Source: Clostridia bacterium
GTDB lineage: Bacteria > Bacillota > Clostridia > Christensenellales > Borkfalkiaceae
Reading direction: 5' to 3'
NCBI GenBank assembly: GCA_017467345.1
Contig: JAFTSI010000017.1
Coordinates: 1-53,053 of the forward strand
Length of the DNA stretch: 53,053 nt
The first letter of the stretch is position 1; every line of letters begins with the position of its first letter. Under the pieces are notes generated by a model. The model did not search any database and was not told the origin of the DNA. It was given only the letters and a program-made list of their open reading frames with translations. Below are positions 7,427-14,561 of this stretch, one piece after another. Both the position numbers and the translations under genes were made by a program.

Positions 7427-8785
7427 ATGACCAAAAGATTAAAGTATTCTTTGATATCTTTTCTTACAATAGTTTTGGCTATAATTTCGTTTGCATGGCT
7501 TAATTCCAACACGGCGCGCGCAGTTGAACACTCAAATTGCTCTTTAAGTGCCGATTACTGTTTGGTGTGTGATGTTGCTGAAAAAATTAACGCGCTACCA
7601 AACGAAAGCGATATTACTATTGATAACGCGGCGGCGGTTATGCAACAAATTAATGATATTGACCGCATTAAGTATAATTTAAGCGACGCACAGTTTTATG
7701 ATGAACTAATTTATATGGTTGACCACCACGACAACGGTGTTGACCATAATGTAATTACTAAATATGATAACGCAGTTAAAAAGGTTAGGGACCTAACTGG
7801 TGTTAACTTTGCGATATCAAAGTCGTTTGACTTAAACGGCGAATCTGTTAGCGATACAAGTGATGCACAAGTTAGTTTTGAAATTACTAACCTTGATAAC
7901 AGTTCTACCACCGTTTTAAGTTTGTTTGATTTAGATTTATCTACAAGCGCGTTTGCTTACGACTGTTATGAAATGACAAGTGATGGCTGGATGTTTATCT
8001 ATAAGTTGCCCGTAGGTAATTATAGAATTAAAGAAATCAATACCGATAAGCCCATAACTGTTAACGGAGAGCAAAGCCTTTTCCATTGTAGCGAAATTAA
8101 TATAAATGGCGTAACCGAAAGTGGCTTAGATGCTATTGACGGTATGGAGTTTTCATTAACAAGCGATACCTATGCAGGTTTTTCTAACACAAAATGCTCA
8201 TATAGTAATGCCGTTGCTGATGAAGATGCTAACACCATTTCAGGAATATGCGATAGTTGTAACGAAACATATACCTATCAACTTTTAGCACCAAGTGGCG
8301 AATTAGTTAGTGATGGAACTACCTTGTTTAACACGGCAATAGTTGAAAAAACTTGTATGAATAATTTCCACTTTGGTACTTCTGACCAAGATTTTGGTGG
8401 ACCTTATGTGGAATACTTGTATAAAGAAACTGCAAGCGATACTTATGCTACTACTACCGATTACACTCAAGCAGGTTTTTATAAGGCAACACTTTATCTT
8501 CAAATTGAATACTCAACCACTTTAGAAGTGTCTGTTGAATACGAAGTAACTTCGCCTGCACCACCAAACGCAGGTGGCGAAGGTGGTAGCATAGTTCAAC
8601 CAGAGCCATCACCAGATGATAGCACCGAAATTATTTCGCCAGATGCCCCCGAAAGTGCGCCAGAGCAAAAAGATATTAAATCTATTATTGAAGAAAACAA
8701 ACTTGTTATAGCAACCACGGGCTTTGCAGTATTTAGCATTATCATAGTGTTTGGTATGACTATGAGTTTCAAGAAAAAAGATTAA
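7427..8785 (+). CDS. Secreted, C-terminally membrane-anchored surface protein of unknown function
   Basis: This 452-residue protein has a signal peptide (basic MTKRLK, hydrophobic core to about residue 27, then NTARAVEH). A segment near residues 45-85 (INALPNESDITIDNAAAVMQ) resembles alpha-helical spacer modules seen in clostridial surface proteins. The middle is Asp/Ser/Thr-rich and beta-like; a CxxC pair (ICDSC) lies near residue 284. The C-terminal part has a Pro/Glu/Ser-rich stalk (about 390-425), a single membrane helix (IATTGFAVFSIIIVFGMTMS) and the tail FKKKD. This looks like a wall-spanning anchor, but no LPxTG sortase motif is present. I do not recognise a catalytic domain. Confidence 0.75.
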   Translation: MTKRLKYSLISFLTIVLAIISFAWLNSNTARAVEHSNCSLSADYCLVCDVAEKINALPNESDITIDNAAAVMQQINDIDRIKYNLSDAQFYDELIYMVDHHDNGVDHNVITKYDNAVKKVRDLTGVNFAISKSFDLNGESVSDTSDAQVSFEITNLDNSSTTVLSLFDLDLSTSAFAYDCYEMTSDGWMFIYKLPVGNYRIKEINTDKPITVNGEQSLFHCSEININGVTESGLDAIDGMEFSLTSDTYAGFSNTKCSYSNAVADEDANTISGICDSCNETYTYQLLAPSGELVSDGTTLFNTAIVEKTCMNNFHFGTSDQDFGGPYVEYLYKETASDTYATTTDYTQAGFYKATLYLQIEYSTTLEVSVEYEVTSPAPPNAGGEGGSIVQPEPSPDDSTEIISPDAPESAPEQKDIKSIIEENKLVIATTGFAVFSIIIVFGMTMSFKKKD

Positions 8786-8804
8786 TATAATAAAGCCATA
8801 AAAG

Positions 8805-8832
8805 AAAAACACCCGAATAATCGGGTGTTTTT
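8805..8832. terminator. Bidirectional terminator between surface protein and Xre gene
   Basis: The stem AAAAACACCCGA (8805-8816) / TCGGGTGTTTTT (8821-8832) has the loop ATAA. It serves the convergent genes on both strands. An identical copy lies at 10786-10813. Confidence 0.85.
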
Positions 8833-8861
8833 TTAATCTTCTAATCCTAAAAGATAATCGG
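8805..8861. repeat. 57-bp direct duplication, copy 1
   Basis: It contains the terminator plus the last nine codons and stop of the Xre repressor gene. It is identical to 10786-10842. Sequences diverge immediately outside the match. Confidence 0.9.
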
Positions 8862-9033
8862 TTGTTTCGCCAAAAAACTTTGCAAGCGTAATAATAGCGC
8901 TGGCAGTAGGCTCAGTTTTGCCAAGTTCCCATTTTGCTATTGCCGATTGACTTATGCCAGTTTTAAGGGCAAGTTGCATTTGGCTTAGTTTTTTTGTTTC
9001 TCTTAACTCTTTAATTCTATTTTTAAACATCAT
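8833..9033 (-). CDS. Xre-family HTH repressor
   Basis: This 66-residue Cro/C1-type helix-turn-helix protein is almost entirely DNA-binding domain (residues 5-60: RIKELRETKKLSQMQLALKT, GISQSAIAKWELGK, then the typical C-terminus TTDYLLGLED). It is divergent from a zinc-ribbon/membrane gene pair and is the likely ligand of two palindromes between them. No Shine-Dalgarno sequence precedes its first ATG, while TATAAT on the minus strand ends 6 nt before it, so the mRNA may be leaderless. The second ATG codon follows immediately and could also start. Confidence 0.88.
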   Translation of the reverse strand: MMFKNRIKELRETKKLSQMQLALKTGISQSAIAKWELGKTEPTASAIITLAKFFGETTDYLLGLED

Positions 9034-9039
9034 AATATT

Positions 9040-9045
9040 ATTATA
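9040..9045 (-). promoter_or_regulatory. -10 element of Xre gene, probable leaderless promoter
   Basis: TATAAT is read on the minus strand from 9045 to 9040. Transcription starting about 7 nt on would begin at the A of the repressor's ATG (9033). No consensus -35 is seen at 17 bp; the upstream operator occupies that place. Confidence 0.5.
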
Positions 9046-9053
9046 TTAAAAAT

Positions 9054-9088
9054 AAGTCTTATAATACTTGACAAGTCTTATAAGACTT
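9054..9088. promoter_or_regulatory. Two palindromic operators in the divergent intergenic region
   Basis: AAGTCTTATAATACTT (9054-9069) is an imperfect and AAGTCTTATAAGACTT (9073-9088) a perfect palindrome; the latter extends to an 18-bp palindrome at 9072-9089. Centres are 19 bp apart, about two helical turns. One fills the spacer and overlaps the -35 of the rightward promoter; the other covers the -35 region of the leftward gene. This is a classic repressor arrangement; the Xre protein is the inferred ligand. Confidence 0.8.
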
Positions 9089-9096
9089 GATATAAT
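9068..9096 (+). promoter_or_regulatory. Full-consensus sigma-A promoter, operator inside spacer
   Basis: TTGACA (9068-9073), exactly 17 bp, TATAAT (9091-9096). Such a perfect promoter needs tight repression, matching the palindrome in its spacer. It also shows that the downstream gene starts after this point, at 9140. Confidence 0.88.
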
Positions 9097-9139
9097 GTTG
9101 AAAAAAGTGAGAGACACTAAAAAACAAAGGAGAAAATTG

Positions 9140-10342
9140 ATGGTAAAAAGAATTGCATGTCCTTCTTGTGGCGCAAGCTTAAAAATAGAAGAAGGCAAAT
9201 CGGGCGCAAATTGCTGTTATTGTGGTTCACAAATAGTATATTCGCAAGCCAAGGAAGTTGTAAGTAGTGGGGCTACTCAAGATGAACTTACTGCTGTAAG
9301 TTTTATGAACTCTCTTATTATTGAAGTTAAGGGACAAAGGGCATCTATTGCAGATTTGTGGGATTCAATAATGAACAACAAAAATTATGGCGAAGTTGAA
9401 CTCTTTAAGTTTTATAAGAATTATAGTAAAAGAATTTTGTTTTGCTTAAATATATATAAAAAGTTGTCACCTGAAGTTAAGTATGAAGTGGGCGATTTTA
9501 TTTGCGCGCAAATGAACTCTATTATTAATTTTAGAGTTAAACACGCACTTTTCTATTCTGAAGAATTAGATGAATTAAAAGTTTATAGAGAAAAATTAAA
9601 ATATGAATATGGCTCTATCGGATTTTTTGACTTTAAGAAAAAGCTATTACATAAGAAAAAGTTAGATAGAGTTGCTGCAAGGGAAAGCATAATCATATAT
9701 CACGACGCAATGTATGCTTTAAGTAAAATTGTAAAGGATTTTGATAACAGAAAGGTTGTTTTACAAGAAGAATATGACGCAACCCCAAAAACTGCTTTTG
9801 CAAGAAGAAAGGCATTAAAAGATAAAATTAATGGTTTAGAAAAAGCAAAAAAATATGAAATGGATAGGCTTTGTATAGCTGGAAAAACAAAAGAATATAA
9901 TAAATATGTAAAAAAATATAATATTAATCCTGTAGATATGTTAAAAGAAGAAGCAGGTATTATTGATGAGCCAATCCAAACTACTTCTACGCAAAAAGCT
10001 GTAACAAAGGCTGCAAAAAAGGTTGAAAGTCAACCAGTTGTAGAAAAAATTAATTATAATGAACTTTCGCTTAACGATTTATTAACTAAGTTAGAAGGAA
10101 GTCTTAATATTTTAGCAAAGGGTGCAGTTCAATCAGAGATTAATAATTGTAAAGAAATAGGTAATGCGCTTGCACAACAAGGTGGATTAGATAATACTGC
10201 GCGCGTATATTTAAGTGCAATAACTATGTCTATTAATATGATGTTCCAAAATAGTAATCCTACTATTATGAAAGCAATGATTACAAATACTACACCTAAT
10301 ATTAAAATGCAAATTAATAATTTGCGTGGCTGCCTTAAATAA
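9140..10342 (+). CDS. Zinc-ribbon protein with long helical region, unknown function
   Basis: This 400-residue protein has an N-terminal zinc ribbon (CPSCGASLKI and CCYCGSQIVY, residues 6-32). A long, charged, mainly helical domain follows, rich in Lys/Glu with coiled-coil character around residues 160-260. A Gln/Thr/Lys linker with a VTKAAKK stretch is near 295-310, and a C-terminal helical domain ends in NNLRGCLK. There is no signal peptide or membrane helix. The start is set by AAGGAG 7 nt before ATG 9140. It is followed 18 nt later by a membrane protein gene and is repressed by the divergent Xre regulator (inferred). The zinc ribbon resembles that of the TM2 protein at 4733. Confidence 0.75.
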   Translation: MVKRIACPSCGASLKIEEGKSGANCCYCGSQIVYSQAKEVVSSGATQDELTAVSFMNSLIIEVKGQRASIADLWDSIMNNKNYGEVELFKFYKNYSKRILFCLNIYKKLSPEVKYEVGDFICAQMNSIINFRVKHALFYSEELDELKVYREKLKYEYGSIGFFDFKKKLLHKKKLDRVAARESIIIYHDAMYALSKIVKDFDNRKVVLQEEYDATPKTAFARRKALKDKINGLEKAKKYEMDRLCIAGKTKEYNKYVKKYNINPVDMLKEEAGIIDEPIQTTSTQKAVTKAAKKVESQPVVEKINYNELSLNDLLTKLEGSLNILAKGAVQSEINNCKEIGNALAQQGGLDNTARVYLSAITMSINMMFQNSNPTIMKAMITNTTPNIKMQINNLRGCLK

Positions 10343-10360
10343 TTAAAGGAGAAATAAAAA

Positions 10361-10765
10361 ATGGGTTGGTTTATTGTAGCTGGTGCTTTAATGTTAATTG
10401 CATTTCTCTATATTGTTTCTACCCCAAGAGAAAATAAAATTGTAAATGCTATAATGGTTGTTATAGGTATTTTATTGCCTACAGGTGTGCTTGCTTATGT
10501 GTTCGTTAATGTTCCTGATTATCAACAATTTGGCATAGCAGTATTAACAATTTTAGTAAATGTGCCTTGGTGGGGATATGTTATTGCAATTATAGTAGAT
10601 TTATTCTGCTTGGTATATTTGATTTTTGTATCTGGCGAACAACTTGAAAGAGTATTTGATACAAACGGCAACGCTATTGGTTGGCGCGGTGGCTCAATGG
10701 GTTTAGCATTTCTTTCAATGGCGCTATGCTTTGCATTATTTGTAGCATTGTTTGCAATATTATAA
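10361..10765 (+). CDS. Small four-helix membrane protein
   Basis: This 134-residue protein has four hydrophobic segments (about residues 3-20, 28-50, 65-88 and 110-133) and a short polar loop containing GEQLERVFDTNGNAIGWRGG between helices 3 and 4. AAAGGAGAAAT precedes the ATG. It probably shares a transcript with the zinc-ribbon gene upstream and may recruit that soluble protein to the membrane. The family is not recognised. Confidence 0.75.
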   Translation: MGWFIVAGALMLIAFLYIVSTPRENKIVNAIMVVIGILLPTGVLAYVFVNVPDYQQFGIAVLTILVNVPWWGYVIAIIVDLFCLVYLIFVSGEQLERVFDTNGNAIGWRGGSMGLAFLSMALCFALFVALFAIL

Positions 10766-10785
10766 ATATAGAGTATGTCTTATAA

Positions 10786-10842
10786 AAAAACACCCGAATA
10801 ATCGGGTGTTTTTTTAATCTTCTAATCCTAAAAGATAATCGG
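10786..10842. repeat. 57-bp direct duplication, copy 2 (with terminator at 10786-10813)
   Basis: It is identical to 8805-8861 and in the same orientation. It serves as the terminator for the zinc-ribbon/membrane protein operon and carries the tail of a second, broken Xre gene. Confidence 0.9.
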
Positions 10843-10881
10843 CAGATATTTGAAAATATTTGCATATCTCTATTATATAAT
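10814..10881 (-). pseudogene. C-terminal remnant of a second Xre repressor gene
   Basis: Reading on the minus strand in the frame of the duplicated tail gives ...YYIIEICKYFQISADYLLGLED and a stop. This is the end of a typical Xre protein, different from the intact neighbour upstream of the last 8-9 codons. Further upstream the frame meets a TAA and no HTH is present. A different, partly decayed repressor gene therefore once stood here, and the identical tail may reflect gene conversion or recombination. Confidence 0.75.
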
Positions 10882-10897
10882 ACACACATTGTTAATT

Positions 10898-10929
10898 AAA
10901 AAAGCAAGGATGAAAGTCCTTGCTTTTTT
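10898..10929. terminator. Bidirectional terminator
   Basis: The stem AAAAAAGCAAGGA (10898-10910) / TCCTTGCTTTTTT (10917-10929) has a 6-nt loop. Confidence 0.85.
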
Positions 10930-10933
10930 GGTG

Positions 10934-10962
10934 TTGATTTTAGGGCTTTGGTGGTGTATAAT
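10934..10962 (+). promoter_or_regulatory. Sigma-A promoter of 10984 operon
   Basis: TTGATT (10934-10939), 17-bp spacer, TATAAT (10957-10962) with a TG extended -10. It rules out an upstream in-frame start at 10948. Confidence 0.75.
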
Positions 10963-10983
10963 ATTTTAAGAATAGGTGAGAGT

Positions 10984-11577
10984 ATGGGCATAAGAGAAGA
11001 TTTTTATAATATGAAAAGGTTTTTTGAAGATAGAAAAAACCATTTCGTTATTTATGATGTTAATAATAAAGATAGTAGTAAATATAGCCACTATTTTACT
11101 TCGCCAAAGTATGAAGATATTTTTTATTTAGAGTTTGATGCAGGCTATCGTAATGCCCGTGATGATAAGTATTATATTGATCCATACGATTCGTTTGTGT
11201 TTGGTATTCAATTTGTAAACTATGGCGATAGGATTGAAGTTACCGATTTTAATAGAAGTTTTGAGTGTGGTGTGGAAGAAGCCGAAGGAAGGGGTTTTAT
11301 GGCTATGCATTTTGACAAGGTGCAAAAGGTAGTAAAGGCGCACGGACTTTGCCTCAAAGGTTTAGAGCCTAACGGCACGGAAATTAGAAAAATTACTTCG
11401 CTTAATACTTTCGTTTTAGATGCCATTAAACTCATTAAAGTTATGCTAATGATTAACTATATGAAAGATACTTACCCCTATATTAGTGGGAACAAAAATA
11501 TTTGGGAAGATATAATGGCATTAAAACAAAGTTGGGGTATAAAAGTTAAAAAGAGAAAGGTGATAAAAAATGACTAA
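10984..11577 (+). CDS. Uncharacterised soluble protein
   Basis: This 197-residue protein is rich in Tyr, Phe, Asp and Lys, with no signal peptide or membrane segment. The first 130 residues look alpha/beta (FVIYDVNN, FYLEFDAGY, FVFGIQFVNYGDRIEVTDF); the C-terminal third is helical and basic (KVKKRKVIKND). AGGTGAG precedes the ATG. It overlaps the MFS transporter start by 8 nt, so the two are co-translated, and it may sense or act on the transported compound. No family is recognised. Confidence 0.7.
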   Translation: MGIREDFYNMKRFFEDRKNHFVIYDVNNKDSSKYSHYFTSPKYEDIFYLEFDAGYRNARDDKYYIDPYDSFVFGIQFVNYGDRIEVTDFNRSFECGVEEAEGRGFMAMHFDKVQKVVKAHGLCLKGLEPNGTEIRKITSLNTFVLDAIKLIKVMLMINYMKDTYPYISGNKNIWEDIMALKQSWGIKVKKRKVIKND

Positions 11578-12874
11578 ATCTAAAAAGTTTTGGGTGGCAC
11601 TTGTATTATTTAGTTTAATAGGTCAAGTTGCGTGGGTTGTAGAGAATATGTATTTTAATGTGTTTATCTACAAAATGTTTAGCGCAAGCGCAAGCCAAAT
11701 ATCGCTTATGGTTTCGTTATCGGCAGTAACTGCAACGCTAACCACCATTTTTATAGGCGCGCTTTCCGATAAGGTTGGCAAGCGCAAAATATTCATAGGG
11801 CTAGGCTATATTTTATGGGGTATTTCAATACTTTTGTTTGCGCTTGTTAAAGTTGATATTATAGGCGCAATTTTCCCAACGGCAGTATCGGTATCTGCGC
11901 TATGTATTACCTTTACAATAATTTTAGATTGTGTTATGACCTTTTTTGGTTCAACTGCAAACGACGCGTGCTTTAACGCGTGGCTTACCGATTCAACTGA
12001 AGATACGGGTAGGGGCAAGGTTGAAGGCATAAACGCTATGATGCCACTTATGGCAATTATCGTGGTGTTTGGTGGGTTTATGTTTTTTGATTTGGAAAAG
12101 GCGCAAAGTTGGACTTTGATTTTTGTAATAATAGGCGCAGTTGTAATTTTAATAGGCGCATTAAGTTTTTTCCTTATTGAAGAACCACAAGTAAAAAAAG
12201 ATGGCAACGAAAACTATTTCAAAAACATAATTTACGGATTTAAGCCATCTACCATAAAAAGTAATTTAACACTATATGCAACCATTTTAGCCTTTGCCGT
12301 GTTTGGAATATCAATCCAAATATTTATGCCATACCTAATTATTTATTACGAAGTTTCGTTATCGCTTGAAAACTATGTTTTAATAATGGCACCTGCAATT
12401 ATAATAGCAGGAATAGTAACGGCATTTTATGGTAGGTATTACGATAAGGTAGGCTTTTTCCCATCAATAATCCCTGCGCTAATTTCACTTGCCGTGGGCT
12501 ACATAGTTTTATCAATATTTACTCAAGTGGCGTTGGTGTTTATCGGCTCACTTTTAATGATGATAGGCTACTTAACGGGTATGGCTGTGTTTGGCGCAAT
12601 GATAAGGGATTACACCCCACAAGGCAAAGCAGGTGCTTTGCAAGGCATACGAATTGTTGGGCAAGTGCTAATCCCTGGTGTTATAGGCCCTGCAATAGGC
12701 GCGCTTGTTTTGAAAAGTGCCGAAACCATTATAGGTAACGACGGAACTGAAACTTTTATTCCCAACCAAAACATATTTATAGCAGCGCTTGTAGTTTGCG
12801 TTTTAGTGGTGGGCTTAACATTTTTAGTTAGATACTTGGTTAATAAAAATAAAGCAAAAGAAGAAACAAAATAA
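11570..12874 (+). CDS. MFS transporter
   Basis: This 434-residue protein has 12 predicted membrane helices. The MFS motif between TM2 and TM3 is clear (GALSDKVGKRKIF, about residues 63-75). A polar central loop (residues about 208-225) separates the halves, and the C-terminus is basic. It resembles sugar/polyol-type MFS carriers (SLC45-like), but the substrate is not identifiable. It is coupled to the upstream uncharacterised gene and ends at a strong bidirectional terminator shared with rsmE. Confidence 0.82.
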   Translation: MTKSKKFWVALVLFSLIGQVAWVVENMYFNVFIYKMFSASASQISLMVSLSAVTATLTTIFIGALSDKVGKRKIFIGLGYILWGISILLFALVKVDIIGAIFPTAVSVSALCITFTIILDCVMTFFGSTANDACFNAWLTDSTEDTGRGKVEGINAMMPLMAIIVVFGGFMFFDLEKAQSWTLIFVIIGAVVILIGALSFFLIEEPQVKKDGNENYFKNIIYGFKPSTIKSNLTLYATILAFAVFGISIQIFMPYLIIYYEVSLSLENYVLIMAPAIIIAGIVTAFYGRYYDKVGFFPSIIPALISLAVGYIVLSIFTQVALVFIGSLLMMIGYLTGMAVFGAMIRDYTPQGKAGALQGIRIVGQVLIPGVIGPAIGALVLKSAETIIGNDGTETFIPNQNIFIAALVVCVLVVGLTFLVRYLVNKNKAKEETK

Positions 12875-12877
12875 ATT

Positions 12878-12908
12878 AAAAGCCGTGGCAGTTAGCCACG
12901 GCTTTTTA
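12878..12908. terminator. Bidirectional terminator between MFS gene and rsmE
   Basis: The 12-bp stem AAAAGCCGTGGC / GCCACGGCTTTT has the loop AGTTA and lies between convergent genes. Confidence 0.88.
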
Positions 12909-12917
12909 GTTTTAAGT

Positions 12918-13658
12918 TTATAAATTAATTTCGGCATATAGCATAAGCATTGAAAGGACAGTAATACTTGCCGTTTCCGTTCTTAATATTCGCTTGCCAA
13001 GTGATATTATTTGAGTGTTAGATTTTTCTTTAACAAGTTCAATTTCCTTTTCGCTAAATCCACCCTCTGGACCTATCATAACCCCAACTTTAAACCCACT
13101 TTTAATTTTAGATAAGGCAAGTTTAGTTTGTTCCATACCTAATGCGCATTCGTAGGGGACTATTAAAAGGTCAAGTTTATCGCAAAGTTCAAGCGCACTC
13201 TTAAATGTAAGTGGCGCTAAAACTTCTGGCACGAAAGCGCGCTTACATTGTTTTGCGCTACTTTCGGCAATAGCATTAAACCTTGCCGTTTTGCTTTCCT
13301 TTTTCTTTTCTTCTATTTTTGCAACTGAAAATTGCATTTCAACGGGAACAATCTTGCTAACACCAAGTTCCACGGCTTTTTGAATAATTAGTTCTAACTT
13401 ATCGCTTTTAGGAAGGCCTTGAAAAAGGTATATTTCAATAGGCAAAGAAGTATCTAAGTAGTTTTCTTCTAAAATATCTAAAACAACTTCCGTTTCGGTA
13501 AAGCCCGATATTTTACATAGGTAGTTTGTATTTTCGGCGCTAACTAAAACACTATCGTTAACCTTTAACCTTAAAACGCTTTTGATATGGTTATAATCGC
13601 CACCCGTAATATAAAACTTACCGTTATTACTTTTGTTTTGCACAAAAAAATTAAACAT
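12918..13658 (-). CDS. rsmE: 16S rRNA m3U1498 methyltransferase RsmE
   Basis: This 246-residue SPOUT (trefoil-knot) methyltransferase methylates N3 of U1498 in 16S rRNA. The N-terminal PUA-like domain spans about residues 1-70 (HIKSVLRLKVNDSVLV). The knot domain carries FQGLPKSDKLELIIQKAVELG, then GVMIGPEGGFSEKEIEL and SLGKRILRTETA, the SAM-binding knot signature. The start at 13658 is preferred over 13688 because AAGGGA lies about 7 nt upstream and the length then matches the family. It is transcribed opposite to its neighbours. Confidence 0.93.
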   Translation of the reverse strand: MFNFFVQNKSNNGKFYITGGDYNHIKSVLRLKVNDSVLVSAENTNYLCKISGFTETEVVLDILEENYLDTSLPIEIYLFQGLPKSDKLELIIQKAVELGVSKIVPVEMQFSVAKIEEKKKESKTARFNAIAESSAKQCKRAFVPEVLAPLTFKSALELCDKLDLLIVPYECALGMEQTKLALSKIKSGFKVGVMIGPEGGFSEKEIELVKEKSNTQIISLGKRILRTETASITVLSMLMLYAEINL

Positions 13659-13747
13659 ATAAAATCCCTTGTTTTTTGTTAAAAACATTATACAACTAAT
13701 TTATAAAAATATCAAGGTAAAAGTGTGTTAATTGATTTTAACAATTA

Positions 13748-13776
13748 TTGCAAGGAAAATGTAATTGTGTTATAAT
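13748..13776 (+). promoter_or_regulatory. Promoter of the wHTH-like/uvrBA operon
   Basis: TTGCAA (13748-13753), 17-bp spacer, TATAAT (13771-13776). No LexA-type site was recognised around it. Confidence 0.65.
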
Positions 13777-13826
13777 ATGAATAAGCAGTAAATTAAATAG
13801 GCAAAATAATACTGAGAAGGTGACCT

Positions 13827-14204
13827 ATGCTTGATAAAAGATGTTTTGCCCTATTAAATTATATAACTGCTTCGTGCGAAAATACAGGCTACAAAGTATT
13901 TGATACCGAAGAACTACTCATAAACTTACCCAAAGAGTTTGGGCTTGATGAACAAGGCTTAAAAGAGTGCGTTTATTCGCTTTGCGAAAGGGAGTATATA
14001 AGCGTTAAGTATTACGACGAAAAGCAAGTTTGCTTATCGCCCTTGCCAAAAGGTAGGCTTATTTTTGAAAGCCGAAAAGAAGAAACTGAAAAAGAAACAA
14101 AGGCAGTAAAGCGATATTTTATATACTCATTTTTGGGTGGAGTGGTAGGCGGAATATTTGCATTTAGTTTTGCGCTAATAATAAAACTTTTAGGGGGTAT
14201 ATAA
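13827..14204 (+). CDS. Small tail-anchored protein, winged-helix-like N-terminus (paralogue A)
   Basis: This 125-residue protein has a soluble N-terminal part (residues 1-75) with the helix-helix-strand pattern of a winged helix (LINLPKEFGLDEQGLKECVY, then EREYISVKYYDEKQVCLSP). A charged Lys/Glu linker follows, then a C-terminal membrane helix (about residues 96-122, with the glycine-rich LGGVVGGIFAF). GAAGGTG is the ribosome binding site. The next gene has the same architecture. I do not recognise the family; membrane-tethered regulation is speculation. Confidence 0.7.
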   Translation: MLDKRCFALLNYITASCENTGYKVFDTEELLINLPKEFGLDEQGLKECVYSLCEREYISVKYYDEKQVCLSPLPKGRLIFESRKEETEKETKAVKRYFIYSFLGGVVGGIFAFSFALIIKLLGGI

Positions 14205-14206
14205 AA

Positions 14207-14560
14207 ATGCTCTCTATGAAAGAAAGCGCAGTAATGACTGCTATCTACACATTTGCAAACGGCAAAACATCACTTCTTGTTAGCCCTGCCGATATCATAA
14301 ACGCGTGCGAAAGGTTTAGTTTTAGTAGCGCAAGTTTAACTGAAATTATCAACGCGCTTTCGCAAGATAAGTATATAGATTTTGTGTATACCGACCGTCA
14401 CGGCGAAGAAGTGTATTGTATAAACCTTTTAGAAAAGGGCAAAGGCTTTTTAAGGGAAAAGCAAAAAAGAAAACGGAACTTAATTTATAGGCTATGCTTA
14501 ACGGTAGGGCTTGCAGTAGTGAGTTTTATTGTTGGCGTAGTGTTAAAAGCGATTTTTTAG
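14207..14560 (+). CDS. Small tail-anchored protein, winged-helix-like N-terminus (paralogue B)
   Basis: This 117-residue protein has the same layout as the gene before it: a small alpha/beta domain (residues 1-72, with [20 protein letters not shown] aligning to the corresponding segment of paralogue A), a basic linker (REKQKRKRN) and one C-terminal membrane helix (about 92-115). It starts 2 nt after the previous stop and ends 1 nt before uvrB, so the order A-B-uvrB-uvrA appears to be one transcript. Confidence 0.7.
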   Translation: MLSMKESAVMTAIYTFANGKTSLLVSPADIINACERFSFSSASLTEIINALSQDKYIDFVYTDRHGEEVYCINLLEKGKGFLREKQKRKRNLIYRLCLTVGLAVVSFIVGVVLKAIF

Positions 14561-14561
14561 T

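Noticed and set aside
10948..10983. Upstream start for the 10984 gene
   Set aside because: A TATAAT -10 box at 10957-10962 lies inside that extension, and the ribosome binding site is just before 10984.
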